Origin: JANQEA01 sp964466035
GTDB taxonomy: Bacteria > Bipolaricaulota > Bipolaricaulia > UBA7950 > UBA9294
DNA length: 64,000 nucleotides
Direction of reading: 5' to 3'
Assembly: GCA_964466035.1 (NCBI GenBank)
Contig: CAYXLR010000001.1
Coordinates: forward strand, 197,155-261,154
In this document: one piece after another, positions 56,329 to 64,000 of the stretch
Layout: each line of letters starts with the position of its first letter
How positions within the stretch are numbered: the stretch's first letter is position 1
The notes under the pieces: generated by a model
What the model saw: the letters and a program-made list of their open reading frames with translations, nothing else
What the model was told of the DNA's origin: nothing
Database searches by the model: none
Position numbers and translations under genes: made by a program

Positions 56329-58017
56329 ATGTCGTACCTGATTCTTCCGTTCCGCCTGTTGATCCACGGACTCGGTAACGCGCTCCGCCTGCTCGGCAGA
56401 GCGCCCGACTACGTGGCGTTCACGCTGGAGGGGCCCTATCCGGAGATGGTGCCCCCGAGGCCGCCCTTTCCGAAGCGGCTTCTCAGTTCGAAGAAGCCGA
56501 GCCTCCGCGATCTTCGAGCGCAGATGCGGCAGGTCGCACATGACCGCCGCGTCAAGGGCGTCGTGCTGAGGATCTACTCCGTCGGCACGGCGGCCGCCAC
56601 GCTCCAGAGCCTGCGCGATCTGATCGCCGAGCTTCGAGAGGCCGGCAAGCGCGTCGTCGTCTGGTCGAACCACTACGACATGACGAGCTACTACGTCGCC
56701 TGCGCCGCCGACGAGATCCTGCTACAACATGCGGGCGGCGTGACCGCGCTCGGCGTGGCCCAGGGGTTCGTCTTCCTCGCCGACGCCCTCCACAAGGCCG
56801 GCCTCGAGGCGGAGGTCATCCAGATCAGCCCGTACAAGACCGCCGGGGACATGCTGACGCGCAGCGAGATGTCCGAGGAGAACCGCGAGATGGCGAATTG
56901 GTTGATCGAGGACGTCTTCGACCAGCTCGTCGCGGGCATCGCCGAGGGCCGCGGCATCTCGACCGAGGAGGCTCGAGCGCTGATCGACCAGGGCCCCTAC
57001 TCCGGTGTGCCCGCCGTGGAGGCGGGGGTCGTCGACAGCGTCCTCGGCGAGGAGGACCTTCCGCGCCATCTCGGCACGGAGAAGCGACCGGCGAGGCTCG
57101 CCGACTACGGTGTCGCCAAAAGGCGGCTTCTGCTCCCTCCGCTCCGGATGCCCGGGAAGTACGTCGCCCTGGTGCGAATCGCCGGCGACATCATCGACGG
57201 CCGGAGCTCCGTCCCGCCGGTGAAGCCGCCGTTCCGCATCCCGCTCCTGTTCGGCGAGCGGGTCGGCGACCTCACGATCGTCCAGCAGGCGCGTGCACTC
57301 GCGAAGAACAAGCGCGCCGCCGCGGTGGTCGTCTTCGTCGACTCGGGAGGAGGCTCGGCGACCTCGTCCGAGGCGATGGCCGCGGCGTTCCGCGAGGTGG
57401 CGAAGAAGAAGCCGGTCATCGTCTCGATGGGGGACGTCGCGGCCTCCGGCGGCTACTACGTCGCCACGCCGGGAACGCGCATTCTCGCGCAGCCCGGAAC
57501 GCTCACCGGGTCGATCGGAGTCCTCTCCGGCAAGATCGTCAATGCCGGCCTGTATGAGAAGCTCCTTTGCCATCGCGAGATCGTCAGTCGGGGCGAGCAC
57601 GCTGAACTCCAGTCGGGTTCGCGCCCGTTCACCGAGGACGAACGCCGGGCCATGTGGGAGCTGATCAGCCGCGTGTACGACGTATTCATCGACCGGGTCA
57701 CAGCGAGTCGCGGCATGACGCGTGAAGCGGTCGACGCCATCGGGGGCGGTCGCGTCTGGACGGGACGGCAGGCTCTGGAGCGCGGGCTCGTCGACGAGCT
57801 TGGCGGTCTCGACCTGGCGATCCGCCGCGCCCGCGAGGAGGCCGGCCTCGGGCGCCGTGCCAAGGTGCGCGAGGTGAAGACGGGCAAGAAGCTGCTCGCC
57901 CCCGTTGGGGCGGGACCGTCCGCCTGGCTCGCCTACGCGATCGATGGGGTCCGCATGTTCCGCCCCGGCGTCGCCCTCGCGCTCTGTCCGCTTCTGCCGA
58001 TCGACGAGTCGCTCTGA
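56329..58017 (+). CDS. sppA: Signal peptide peptidase SppA (67-kDa type)
   Basis: A 562-residue S49 protease with two tandem domains, as in E. coli SppA. The catalytic Lys170 lies in IQISPYKTAGDML of the first domain, and the Ser373 nucleophile in GDVAASGGYYVATPG of the second; LTGSIGVLSGKI follows. The N-terminus has a weak hydrophobic start (MSYLILPFRLLIHGLGNALRLL) that may attach it to the inner membrane. It digests cleaved signal peptides, partnering LepB at 46.6 kb. TTGGGAGG stands near ATG 56329. Confidence 0.92.
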   Translation: MSYLILPFRLLIHGLGNALRLLGRAPDYVAFTLEGPYPEMVPPRPPFPKRLLSSKKPSLRDLRAQMRQVAHDRRVKGVVLRIYSVGTAAATLQSLRDLIAELREAGKRVVVWSNHYDMTSYYVACAADEILLQHAGGVTALGVAQGFVFLADALHKAGLEAEVIQISPYKTAGDMLTRSEMSEENREMANWLIEDVFDQLVAGIAEGRGISTEEARALIDQGPYSGVPAVEAGVVDSVLGEEDLPRHLGTEKRPARLADYGVAKRRLLLPPLRMPGKYVALVRIAGDIIDGRSSVPPVKPPFRIPLLFGERVGDLTIVQQARALAKNKRAAAVVVFVDSGGGSATSSEAMAAAFREVAKKKPVIVSMGDVAASGGYYVATPGTRILAQPGTLTGSIGVLSGKIVNAGLYEKLLCHREIVSRGEHAELQSGSRPFTEDERRAMWELISRVYDVFIDRVTASRGMTREAVDAIGGGRVWTGRQALERGLVDELGGLDLAIRRAREEAGLGRRAKVREVKTGKKLLAPVGAGPSAWLAYAIDGVRMFRPGVALALCPLLPIDESL

Positions 58018-58058
58018 ACCGGGGCCGCGACCAGGTCGTGCTGTTGGCGGAGCGCCCC

Positions 58059-58643
58059 TTAGGTCGCGCTCCGGGGACGGTGCGCGGCCCATTCCTCCGC
58101 GAGGATCGCGTACACGTACTCGTCGGTCCAGCCGGAGTCGTGGTGGCAGTTCTTGACGAAGTGCGCCTCGCGGCGCATCCCGAGCCGCTCCATCAGCCGC
58201 CACGACCTCCGGTTGTCCGGCGACGTCATCGCGTAGACGCGGTGGAATCCGACGGTCCGAAAGAGGTAGTCGAGGAGAGCGGTGGCGGCCTCGGTGGCGT
58301 AGCCGCGCCCTTCGTACGCCTTTCCGAGGATCCAGCCGATCTGCCCTTGGAAGCTGTCTTCGATCCGCTTCGCGTTGAATCCGATGTTGCCGATGACGCG
58401 CCGCCGCGATTCGAGCTCGACGACGAGGGAGAGCCACTGGATCGCTTCCTCCGGCTTCATCGCGATCATCGGCGTCCACCACTGACGGACGGACTCCTCG
58501 GTCGGCTCCCAGTCGACGTTCCTACGACGATGCTCGTCCGACGCCTCGTGCCGCGAGTACTCGAGGATGTCCGGAACGTCGCGCTCCTCGAACCGGCGGA
58601 CGATCAGTCGTTCGGTCTCCATGCGGAGGTCGGTTTCTCTCAT
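58059..58643 (-). CDS. GNAT-family acetyltransferase (RimJ/RimL-like)
   Basis: A 194-residue acetyltransferase: METERLIVRRFEERDVPDILEYSRHE at the start, VIGNIGFNAKRIEDSFQGQIGWILGKAYEGRGYATEAATALLDYLF with the acetyl-CoA loop, then AMTSPDNRRSWRLMERLGMRREAHFVKNC, the classic RimJ/RimL finish. Such enzymes acetylate protein N-termini or small molecules. It starts at ATG 58643 after AGGTCGG-like sequence, or MET at residue 8; both keep the fold. Confidence 0.88.
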   Translation of the reverse strand: MRETDLRMETERLIVRRFEERDVPDILEYSRHEASDEHRRRNVDWEPTEESVRQWWTPMIAMKPEEAIQWLSLVVELESRRRVIGNIGFNAKRIEDSFQGQIGWILGKAYEGRGYATEAATALLDYLFRTVGFHRVYAMTSPDNRRSWRLMERLGMRREAHFVKNCHHDSGWTDEYVYAILAEEWAAHRPRSAT

Positions 58644-58752
58644 GCACGGAGTATAGCCGCGCGGTCAGCCGCCCGGATCGCGTCGCGAAGTGAAGACTGC
58701 CGCACGATACGAGGCGAAAACCGTCCCCCAAAAACACGTCCGAAACGCGACG

Positions 58753-58780
58753 TTGAAAACGGGAAATGGAACGGTACTTT
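58753..58780 (+). promoter_or_regulatory. Candidate promoter of the transglutaminase-like gene
   Basis: TTGAAA (58753-58758), 16 bases and TACTTT (58775-58780), leaving a leader of about 11 bases that holds AGGAGGTGG before ATG 58798. Confidence 0.45.
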
Positions 58781-58797
58781 CACGGCAGGAGGTGGAG

Positions 58798-59730
58798 ATG
58801 ACCGAGCGGATCGAGACGACCGACGACGTCCTCGCCCATTACCGGCTGCAGTCGCCCTACTCGACGGCCGGGGCCCACGCTTCCCTGTACGACGACCTTC
58901 CGGACGACGTCCCGAGCCTCTGCGCCGCGCTGCAAGGGACGATCCTTCACATGTTCTGGATCGGCGAGAAGACGTACGGAATCACGCATGAAGCGTTGAA
59001 GGCCGCCGGCCGGGAGATCTGCGTCGAGTTCAGCTACGGCTCGGCCGAGGAACGGCTGGCGAACATCGTCGACCTCGACGACCGCCCGCTGACCGAGCCG
59101 AGGGAGCCGAGGCTGCGGAGCGTCGGCTGCTGCCGCGACTACGCCCTGATGCTCGCCTCGATCCTCCGCCGCAAGGGGGTTCCGGCCCGCGTCCGCACCG
59201 GCGTCTCCCTCTACTTCGTCGCGCCGGAAGGGCGTCTGATCGAGGACCACTACGTCACCGAGCACTGGAACGCCGAGGAAGCGCGCTGGCAGATGACCGA
59301 TCCGCAGATCGACGACGTGCAGCGGCCGGCGATCGAGAAGGGGCTCGACACGATCGACCTGCCGGACGGCGTGTTTCTTACGGGATGGCGGCTGGTCGAG
59401 GGGCTTCGAGCCGGGCGGATCCCGGAGTCGGTCGGCTTCCCGCCGCGAAACGCCGGCTTCACCTACGGGCGGAACAAGCTGTTCGCCGACTTCGTCGGTC
59501 TCACCGGCCACGAGCTTCCGGTCCACGGCTGGTGGGGGATCGGCGATCCGCTGGCCGATCCACGGCCCGGCGACGACGCCCTGGTCGATCGGATGATCGG
59601 GATCCTTCGAGGGATCGACGCGAACGATCCGACCGCGCTGGCCGAGGCGTTGGAGCTCGCCTCGACGCATCCCCGGCTCGCGATGCCGGACGGCTACGAG
59701 GTGCCGACGTACTCGTCGCCGCTCTGCTGA
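58798..59730 (+). CDS. Transglutaminase-like domain protein
   Basis: A 310-residue cytosolic protein. RSVGCCRDYALMLASILRRKGVPARVRTG is the papain-like transglutaminase core with the catalytic Cys and DY (as in C-x-x-x-A/D), then EDHYVTEHWNAEEARWQMTDPQID has the His and Asp of the triad. The rest (about 190-310) is family-specific. Starts at ATG 58798 behind AGGAGGTGG. Such stand-alone proteins in bacteria have proteolytic or unknown functions. Confidence 0.82.
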   Translation: MTERIETTDDVLAHYRLQSPYSTAGAHASLYDDLPDDVPSLCAALQGTILHMFWIGEKTYGITHEALKAAGREICVEFSYGSAEERLANIVDLDDRPLTEPREPRLRSVGCCRDYALMLASILRRKGVPARVRTGVSLYFVAPEGRLIEDHYVTEHWNAEEARWQMTDPQIDDVQRPAIEKGLDTIDLPDGVFLTGWRLVEGLRAGRIPESVGFPPRNAGFTYGRNKLFADFVGLTGHELPVHGWWGIGDPLADPRPGDDALVDRMIGILRGIDANDPTALAEALELASTHPRLAMPDGYEVPTYSSPLC

Positions 59731-59819
59731 AACGGCGCGTTCCGGCCGAGACGCATCGTGCGATCGTTACGCCGACCCGGCACGCCTGCGCCGGCTGGCT
59801 TCCCGCGGGCCTCTCTCGG

Positions 59820-60188
59820 TTAGGAGAGGACGTGGCGCTGCAACCCCGAGGCGAGCGTCTGGAACTCCTTCTTCACTCGGGCGGCCCCGAGGGCGCCGCC
59901 GCCGAAGCCGCTCATCCCTTTGGAGACGGCCACGGCGACGTGGTCTCCCTTTCTTGCGACCGTCACGTTGAACTTCGCCCGGCGAACCAGCGGACCGAGC
60001 ATCGCGCCCCACGCCGCGCTCCCTCGCCCGTACACCCCCTGCAGCTTGTCCCCGCTCTCCAACCGGTAGCCGCGCTCGGTCATGAACAGGGCCACCTTGT
60101 CAGCGATCTCCTCGACGCCCGCGCCGCTGAACTCCATCGTTCGCGATTCCTTCGTCTCCGCCGATCCCACCATCGCGATGTCGGCCAT
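59820..60188 (-). CDS. Hypothetical protein (122 residues)
   Basis: A small alpha/beta protein: MADIAMVGSAETKESRTMEFSGAGVEEIADKVALFMTERGYRLESG, then GRGSAAWGAMLGPLVRRAKFNVTVARKGDHVAVAVSKGMSGFGGGALGAARVKKEFQTL. The order helix, then positively charged strands, recalls several uncharacterised domains without a name I can support. ATG 60188 follows GGAGGGAGAAG. Function unknown. Confidence 0.6.
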   Translation of the reverse strand: MADIAMVGSAETKESRTMEFSGAGVEEIADKVALFMTERGYRLESGDKLQGVYGRGSAAWGAMLGPLVRRAKFNVTVARKGDHVAVAVSKGMSGFGGGALGAARVKKEFQTLASGLQRHVLS

Positions 60189-60313
60189 CTCTTCTCCCTC
60201 CCCCGGATACGCCCTGCAATACGGAGACATCGTAGTCGTACGGTTCTCCCGAGACAACAGGGAAGCTCAGGCGGTCACCGGGATTGCAGCGAACCGGGGC
60301 GGCGATGCGTCGA

Positions 60314-61249
60314 TCAGAATCCCAGCTCGCGGTAGCGGGCCTCGAGGAGCTCGGTGATCCGCGCCGGATCGAGGCCGGCCCGGTCGATCACCTCCGATAG
60401 CGGGATCGGCTCCCCGAAGACCACGCGGATCGGCCTTCGGTACTCCCACCGGCCGAGGGCCCTCAGGAGGGGGTTTCTCGACAGCAGGTGGAAGATGCCG
60501 GTGATCGAGGCCCAGATCCTGTACGGTACGAGAAACGTATCGCCGATTGCGGCGTTGTCTTCGGCGATCCGCGCCACCAGCAAGCCGATCCCCATGCGCC
60601 ACTTGTCCTTGGGGTTGTGCGCGTCCGGCGCGATGAGCAAGGCGCCGCCGCTTCGAACGTGCTCGACCGCCCGGTTCAGCGACGTGCGGTTCTGCTCCCG
60701 CGCGACGCCTTTCTCCACCGGGGCGCTCAGCCGGGCGGTCAGCCACGCGCCGATGCGGAGCAGGATCCCTTTCCTCGCGGCCCTCCGAAGCGTGGGGATC
60801 GGCAAGTGGACGGGGTACATGGTTCGGGCGACGTTCGGGCCGAGCTTCCCCACGTAGCTCGCGGCGAGCATTTTCAGATCGGGGCGGTCGAGGGACGCGG
60901 CGATCAGAAACGGCGTCAGGATCGAGCCGTGCTTCCCGAAGACGACGACCGGGCGCGTCTTGATCTCGCGCTCCAGGCCGCGGGGAAACTCGGCCCGCCA
61001 CGACGTGGGAAGCGTCGAGAGGACCGCCTTGGAGCCGTCGGTCACCCCGAGCTCGCCCAACCGGCGATCGACGTCCTTCATGACGTCGAGAAGGGACGTC
61101 GCCGGATACACGAGGTCGATCAGTCCGCAGAACAGGCGATAGGAGAGGCTGCTCTCCATGCCGGCCGAGTGCGCTTCGGCCATCGCCGCGATCCCGCCGG
61201 CGTCCAAGGACGCCTTCAGCTCGGCCACGATACGGCGAACGGAAGTCAC
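60314..61249 (-). CDS. PlsC-like acyltransferase (lysophospholipid acyltransferase superfamily)
   Basis: A 311-residue protein. VVVFGKHGSILTPFLIAASLDRP corresponds to motif I of the superfamily, but with His-Gly-Ser-Ile and no following Asp in H-x4-D position; GGALLIAPDAHNPKDKWRMGIGLLV may serve as motif III (xxP(E/D)G). The C-terminal part fits PlsC-like folds. It may transfer an acyl chain to a lipid or glycan, but the missing Asp makes activity uncertain. GTG 61249 is chosen because AGGAGGG stands upstream; the frame above is arginine-rich shadow. Confidence 0.6.
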   Translation of the reverse strand: MTSVRRIVAELKASLDAGGIAAMAEAHSAGMESSLSYRLFCGLIDLVYPATSLLDVMKDVDRRLGELGVTDGSKAVLSTLPTSWRAEFPRGLEREIKTRPVVVFGKHGSILTPFLIAASLDRPDLKMLAASYVGKLGPNVARTMYPVHLPIPTLRRAARKGILLRIGAWLTARLSAPVEKGVAREQNRTSLNRAVEHVRSGGALLIAPDAHNPKDKWRMGIGLLVARIAEDNAAIGDTFLVPYRIWASITGIFHLLSRNPLLRALGRWEYRRPIRVVFGEPIPLSEVIDRAGLDPARITELLEARYRELGF

Positions 61250-61556
61250 GCGATCCCTCCTCGCGGGCGGAGCCAGCTGCGCTGGGGAGCGCGGGTCGTG
61301 CCGCCCGGATGTCGGATCCCATTCTAGGGGAAACCGGTTCGCGCCGAGAAGCACCGCCGGCGCCGGACATCGGCTCGTCCGTGCGATCGTGGTCGCACTC
61401 AGTGATCGGAACCGCGTCGCCTTCCTCCTCAACCATCGGCGCCGCTCTGCAAGCCATTCTATCTAGAAGTTGGGCGGATAAGGCAGAATCGATAAGGAAA
61501 CTTGACGGCGTCCCGTGCTGGTGTGGGACGCTCTGACCGCCGCGGTGGAGGAGACG
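61250..61556. other. Intergenic region between acyltransferase and cyclase genes
   Basis: About 300 bases between divergent genes. It includes an inverted repeat GCGTCCC ... GGGACGC near 61508-61531, close to a TTGACG (61503), but no clear -10. It probably holds both promoters. Confidence 0.4.
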
Positions 61557-61661
61557 ATGAAACGTGATGAGGGCTTGGATCGGGCGGAGATGGTCCGTAC
61601 CGCCGAACGACCCCGCCAAGGCGCGGGCCGCTGGTTGATCGACGAAAGGCGGGCGCGGTGA
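61557..61661 (+). CDS. 34-codon ORF translationally coupled to the diguanylate cyclase
   Basis: ATG 61557 follows GGAGGAG by four bases and opens a 34-codon frame (MKRDEGLDRAEMVRTAERPR...) that ends at TGA 61659-61661, overlapping the cyclase GTG start as GTGA. The cyclase start lacks a good ribosome binding site, so ribosomes finishing this small ORF may be what starts the cyclase. The peptide is charged and has no known motif, so a regulatory rather than a protein role is likely. Confidence 0.45.
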   Translation: MKRDEGLDRAEMVRTAERPRQGAGRWLIDERRAR

Positions 61662-63613
61662 GCCTGCGCGCGCAGACCGCTCTCGCGCTCGGCGTGATGC
61701 TTCTTGTGGCCCTCGCCGTGCTCTTCGCGGTCGTCGGCCCGATGCTTACCGGGACGTTCGCGCGGTTGGAAGTCACGGAGGTGCGCGAGCACGTCGCACG
61801 CGTGGTGGACGCGATCGATGCCGACCTGGCGTCGATGAGGAGCACGGCGGGAGTTTGGGCGGCGTGGGACGTCACGTACGAGTCCGTCGGGGGGGAATTG
61901 CCTTCGCTCTACGAGGACAACATGACGGCAGCGTCTCTGGTGTCGCTTCGCTTGAACCTCATGCTGCTCAGCGGCCTCGACGGCGAGCCGATCGCGTTCA
62001 CCGCGGTCGATCTCGAGAGCGGTGAGGAGGTCGAGGCTCCGGCGGAGCTTCTCAGTGCACCGTACGTCTCGTCGCTGTTCCCGGCGCTGGTCGGCGGAGA
62101 GACGTCTCTCACCAGCGGGCTGCTTCGGCTGAACGACGGCCTCCTCCTCGTCGCGGCCCACGCGATTCTGACGAGCGAGGACGAAGGGCCGAGCCGGGGC
62201 GTGCTGATCGTCGGGCGGTTCCTCGGACCCGCGGAGATCCAACGCCTGGCGGAGCAGACCCACCTGATCGTGACCGTCCGGGGCCTCGACGACCCGCGGT
62301 TCGACGTCTCCATTCTGGATCGGCTGATCGGTGGGGCCGCGGAGTCGGAGGACATCGTGGTCCACTCCACCTCCGGCGAGTCGATCGCGGGGCACACCCT
62401 CCTGCGGGACCTCCGGGGGGAGCCGGTGGGCATCGTGTCGATCGAGACCACAAGAGACACCTACCAAGCGGGCCAAGCCTCCCTCCGGTACTTGGGAGGC
62501 ACCGCGCTCGGCACGCTCGTCTTCACCACGGTTCTGCTGTTGTTCCTGCTGGACAGGAGGGTTCTCGCCCGGACGTCCGTCCTCGCCAAGGGCGTGGCGG
62601 AGATCACGGCGCAGAACGCCCCCAGCGGGCGCGTCGCCGCGTCCGGGCGTGACGAGATCGCGCAGCTGGCCGCCGGGATGAACGAGATGCTCGAGACGCT
62701 CGCGCAGTCGCGGCAGAAGCTTCAGCGGAGCGAAAGACAGTACCGCAACCTGTTCGAGTATTCGAGGGACGCGATCTACATCACCACGCCCGAGGGGCGT
62801 TTCATCGACGCGAACCACGCGCTCGTCGACCTTCTCGGCTGCCCACGAAAGGAGCTGATGCAGCGCGACGCGGCCTCGTTCTACCACGATCCGAAGGCGC
62901 GCGACCGGTTCAAAGCCGCCATTGCCGGACCGGGCTTCGTCGTCGACTATCCGGTCCAGCTGAAGCGATACGACGGAACGGTCCTCGACTGCCTCTTGAC
63001 CACGGTGGTGCAGACAAGCCCGGACGGAGAGGTCTCCGTCTATCAGGGGATCATCCGGGACGTCACCGAGCTGAAGCGGCAGCAGGCCGAGCTGTCCTAC
63101 CTGGCGATGCACGATCCGCTCACCGGTCTGCTCAACCGGGGCGCGCTCGAAGATCGGCTCTCCTTGGAACTGGCGCACGCCAGCCGCAACCTCGAACGGT
63201 GCGGCGTGATGTACGTCGACCTCGACCGGTTCAAGGAAGTCAACGACACGCAGGGGCACGCGGTGGGAGACGAGATCCTTCGCCAAATCGCCGGTCGGCT
63301 CGTCGTCGTGCTGCGCAAGAGCGACTCGGTGGCGCGCATCGGTGGCGACGAGTTCGTGGTCGTGATCCCCGACATGGAAGAGCTGTCGGACGGGGGCAAC
63401 GTGGCGGAGAAGCTGTTGCGGGTCCTCGAGGAGCCGTTCGTCAGTCCCGGCCAGCCGGTCACGCTGTCGGCGAGCATCGGGATCGCCATCTACCCGGACG
63501 ATGCAGAGGAGGGGGAGCTCCTGGTCCAGTACGCCGACGCGGCGATGTACGTCGCCAAGCAAAAGGGTCGGGGCACGTGGTACAAGTACGATCGTGGCGA
63601 CGCGGGCGCGTAG
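61658..63613 (+). CDS. Membrane diguanylate cyclase: CHASE4-like sensor, HAMP, PAS, GGDEF
   Basis: A 651-residue signalling protein. Two hydrophobic segments (about 8-30 and 280-305) bracket an extracytoplasmic sensor that opens like CHASE4 (DLASMRSTAGVWAAWDVTYE). A HAMP-like linker follows (LARTSVLAKGVAEITAQNAPSGRVAASGRDEIAQLAAGMNEM), then a PAS domain (about 370-480; NLFEYSRDAIYITTPEGRFIDANHALVDLLG) and a GGDEF domain: MHDPLTGLLNRGALEDRL, VARIGGDEFVVVIPD with the intact GGDEF motif, SIGIAIYPDDAEEGELLVQYADAAMYVAKQKG. It should make cyclic di-GMP in response to an external signal. GTG start, probably coupled to the small ORF. Confidence 0.93.
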   Translation: MSLRAQTALALGVMLLVALAVLFAVVGPMLTGTFARLEVTEVREHVARVVDAIDADLASMRSTAGVWAAWDVTYESVGGELPSLYEDNMTAASLVSLRLNLMLLSGLDGEPIAFTAVDLESGEEVEAPAELLSAPYVSSLFPALVGGETSLTSGLLRLNDGLLLVAAHAILTSEDEGPSRGVLIVGRFLGPAEIQRLAEQTHLIVTVRGLDDPRFDVSILDRLIGGAAESEDIVVHSTSGESIAGHTLLRDLRGEPVGIVSIETTRDTYQAGQASLRYLGGTALGTLVFTTVLLLFLLDRRVLARTSVLAKGVAEITAQNAPSGRVAASGRDEIAQLAAGMNEMLETLAQSRQKLQRSERQYRNLFEYSRDAIYITTPEGRFIDANHALVDLLGCPRKELMQRDAASFYHDPKARDRFKAAIAGPGFVVDYPVQLKRYDGTVLDCLLTTVVQTSPDGEVSVYQGIIRDVTELKRQQAELSYLAMHDPLTGLLNRGALEDRLSLELAHASRNLERCGVMYVDLDRFKEVNDTQGHAVGDEILRQIAGRLVVVLRKSDSVARIGGDEFVVVIPDMEELSDGGNVAEKLLRVLEEPFVSPGQPVTLSASIGIAIYPDDAEEGELLVQYADAAMYVAKQKGRGTWYKYDRGDAGA

Positions 63614-63759
63614 GGTCCCTCGGTCCGGGAGACCCTCGGATCGACGGGCCGATTGCGAAGGCCCTTCCCTTTTCGCGCCGATTGGGGTACCGTGGGCTAC
63701 GCGAACTCCGTCCTCGGCAGTCGCTGCCCAACGGACCGGGATCGCAAAAAGGAGATCGG

Positions 63760-63999
63760 ATGGCATATGGAGAGCGCAGGATGGTCGACGTACGGCACCT
63801 TAACTTGAAGTGCGCCGACTGCGGGAAAGAGATCGACGAGCTTCCGTTTGAGCCGTCGTCTGACCGTCCTGTGTATTGCGAGGACTGCAACCGCAAGCGC
63901 CGCCCGCCGCGAAGCGGCGGGGGCGGTCGCGGAGGCAGACAGGGTGGTGGCCGAGGCGGTAACTCCCGCGGAGGCAAGAACAACGACTGGCGATACTAG
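63760..63999 (+). CDS. Zinc-ribbon protein with Gly/Arg-rich tail
   Basis: A 79-residue protein, MAYGERRMVDVRHLNLKCADCGKEIDELPFEPSSDRPVYCEDCNRKRR, with two CxxC pairs (zinc ribbon) and then a tail of repeated Gly and Arg (RGGRQGGGRGG and so on) ending NDWRY. RGG tails usually bind RNA. This CxxC plus PVYC-x-x-C pattern occurs in several early-branching phyla and may be an RNA polymerase or ribosome accessory protein, but the role is unknown. AAAAAGGAG precedes ATG 63760. It ends one base before the window edge. Confidence 0.8.
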   Translation: MAYGERRMVDVRHLNLKCADCGKEIDELPFEPSSDRPVYCEDCNRKRRPPRSGGGGRGGRQGGGRGGNSRGGKNNDWRY

Positions 64000-64000
64000 G

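Overview
ORGANISM. The window is GC-rich chromosomal DNA from a bacterium with an outer membrane. It carries bacterial housekeeping genes (ffh, rpsP, trmD, rplS, lepB, rnhB, pheT, tsaE, accB, accC). Several secreted beta-rich proteins end in an aromatic residue, as outer-membrane barrels do. At 48.7-50.6 kb an SLH-coiled coil-C-terminal helix protein sits beside a large beta-rich surface protein, which recalls the Omp-alpha tether and sheath proteins of Thermotogota. Together with trmD followed by a SPOUT RNA methyltransferase, a tyrosine phenol-lyase and a hydroxyacyl-CoA dehydratase activase operon, this suggests a deep-branching anaerobic diderm. Candidatus Bipolaricaulota (Acetothermia/OP1) is my tentative guess. 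There is no rRNA or tRNA gene in the window to test it.

LAYOUT. 0.1-4.0 kb: RIO kinase, DJ-1/PfpI protein, nitroreductase, nitrilase-like hydrolase and two small envelope proteins. 4.1-11.4 kb: a defence island holding a DarTG toxin-antitoxin pair, a class I methyltransferase bracketed by hairpin direct repeats, a two-gene type II restriction-modification system, and an MNT-HEPN pair with a perfect two-shell palindrome over its start codon. 11.4-16.6 kb: a phytoene-desaturase-like oxidoreductase and a MarR-controlled operon of overlapping CoA-dehydratase activase genes. 16.7-29.6 kb: accessory metabolism (GNAT, GH5 glycosidase, tyrosine phenol-lyase, MFS transporter, two metallo-beta-lactamase-fold enzymes, a PIN protein) and a GGDEF remnant. 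29.7-33.7 kb: GYD protein, YggS, ABC-F and a radical SAM enzyme. 33.9-40.7 kb: a minus-strand run CorC-like protein, M1-like peptidase, pheT, tsaE. 40.8-48.7 kb: accB-accC, ffh and the rpsP-khpA-trmD-SPOUT-rplS-lepB-rnhB block, interrupted after lepB by an 80-bp tandem repeat with an assembly gap. 48.7-64 kb: surface proteins, an esterase with a PDZ domain, a thiolase/DUF35 operon, SppA, a transglutaminase-like protein, an acyltransferase, a CHASE4-type/PAS/GGDEF diguanylate cyclase and a zinc-ribbon protein.

MOST NOTABLE SIGNAL. The 3' end of the intact oxidoreductase gene (11378-12898, minus strand) is repeated twice more to its left. One copy (9971-10111) has a single mismatch in 141 bp; the other (6079-6183) is clearly decayed. 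Each copy is followed, in the direction of that gene, by one defence module: MNT-HEPN after the intact gene, methyltransferase plus restriction-modification after the second copy, DarTG after the third. The outermost copy is the most diverged. This is what serial insertion of defence cassettes at one protein-gene 3' end would leave, yet no integrase or transposase gene is visible.

HOW GENES WORK TOGETHER. Stop-start overlaps of about 4 nt mark translational coupling in darTG, the activase operon, abc-f/yggS, accB/accC, the thiolase operon and a 34-codon ORF in front of the diguanylate cyclase. The two surface proteins at 48.7-50.6 kb each have a near-consensus sigma70 promoter. The second carries a CRP/FNR-like dyad at the class II position and ends at a strong intrinsic terminator.
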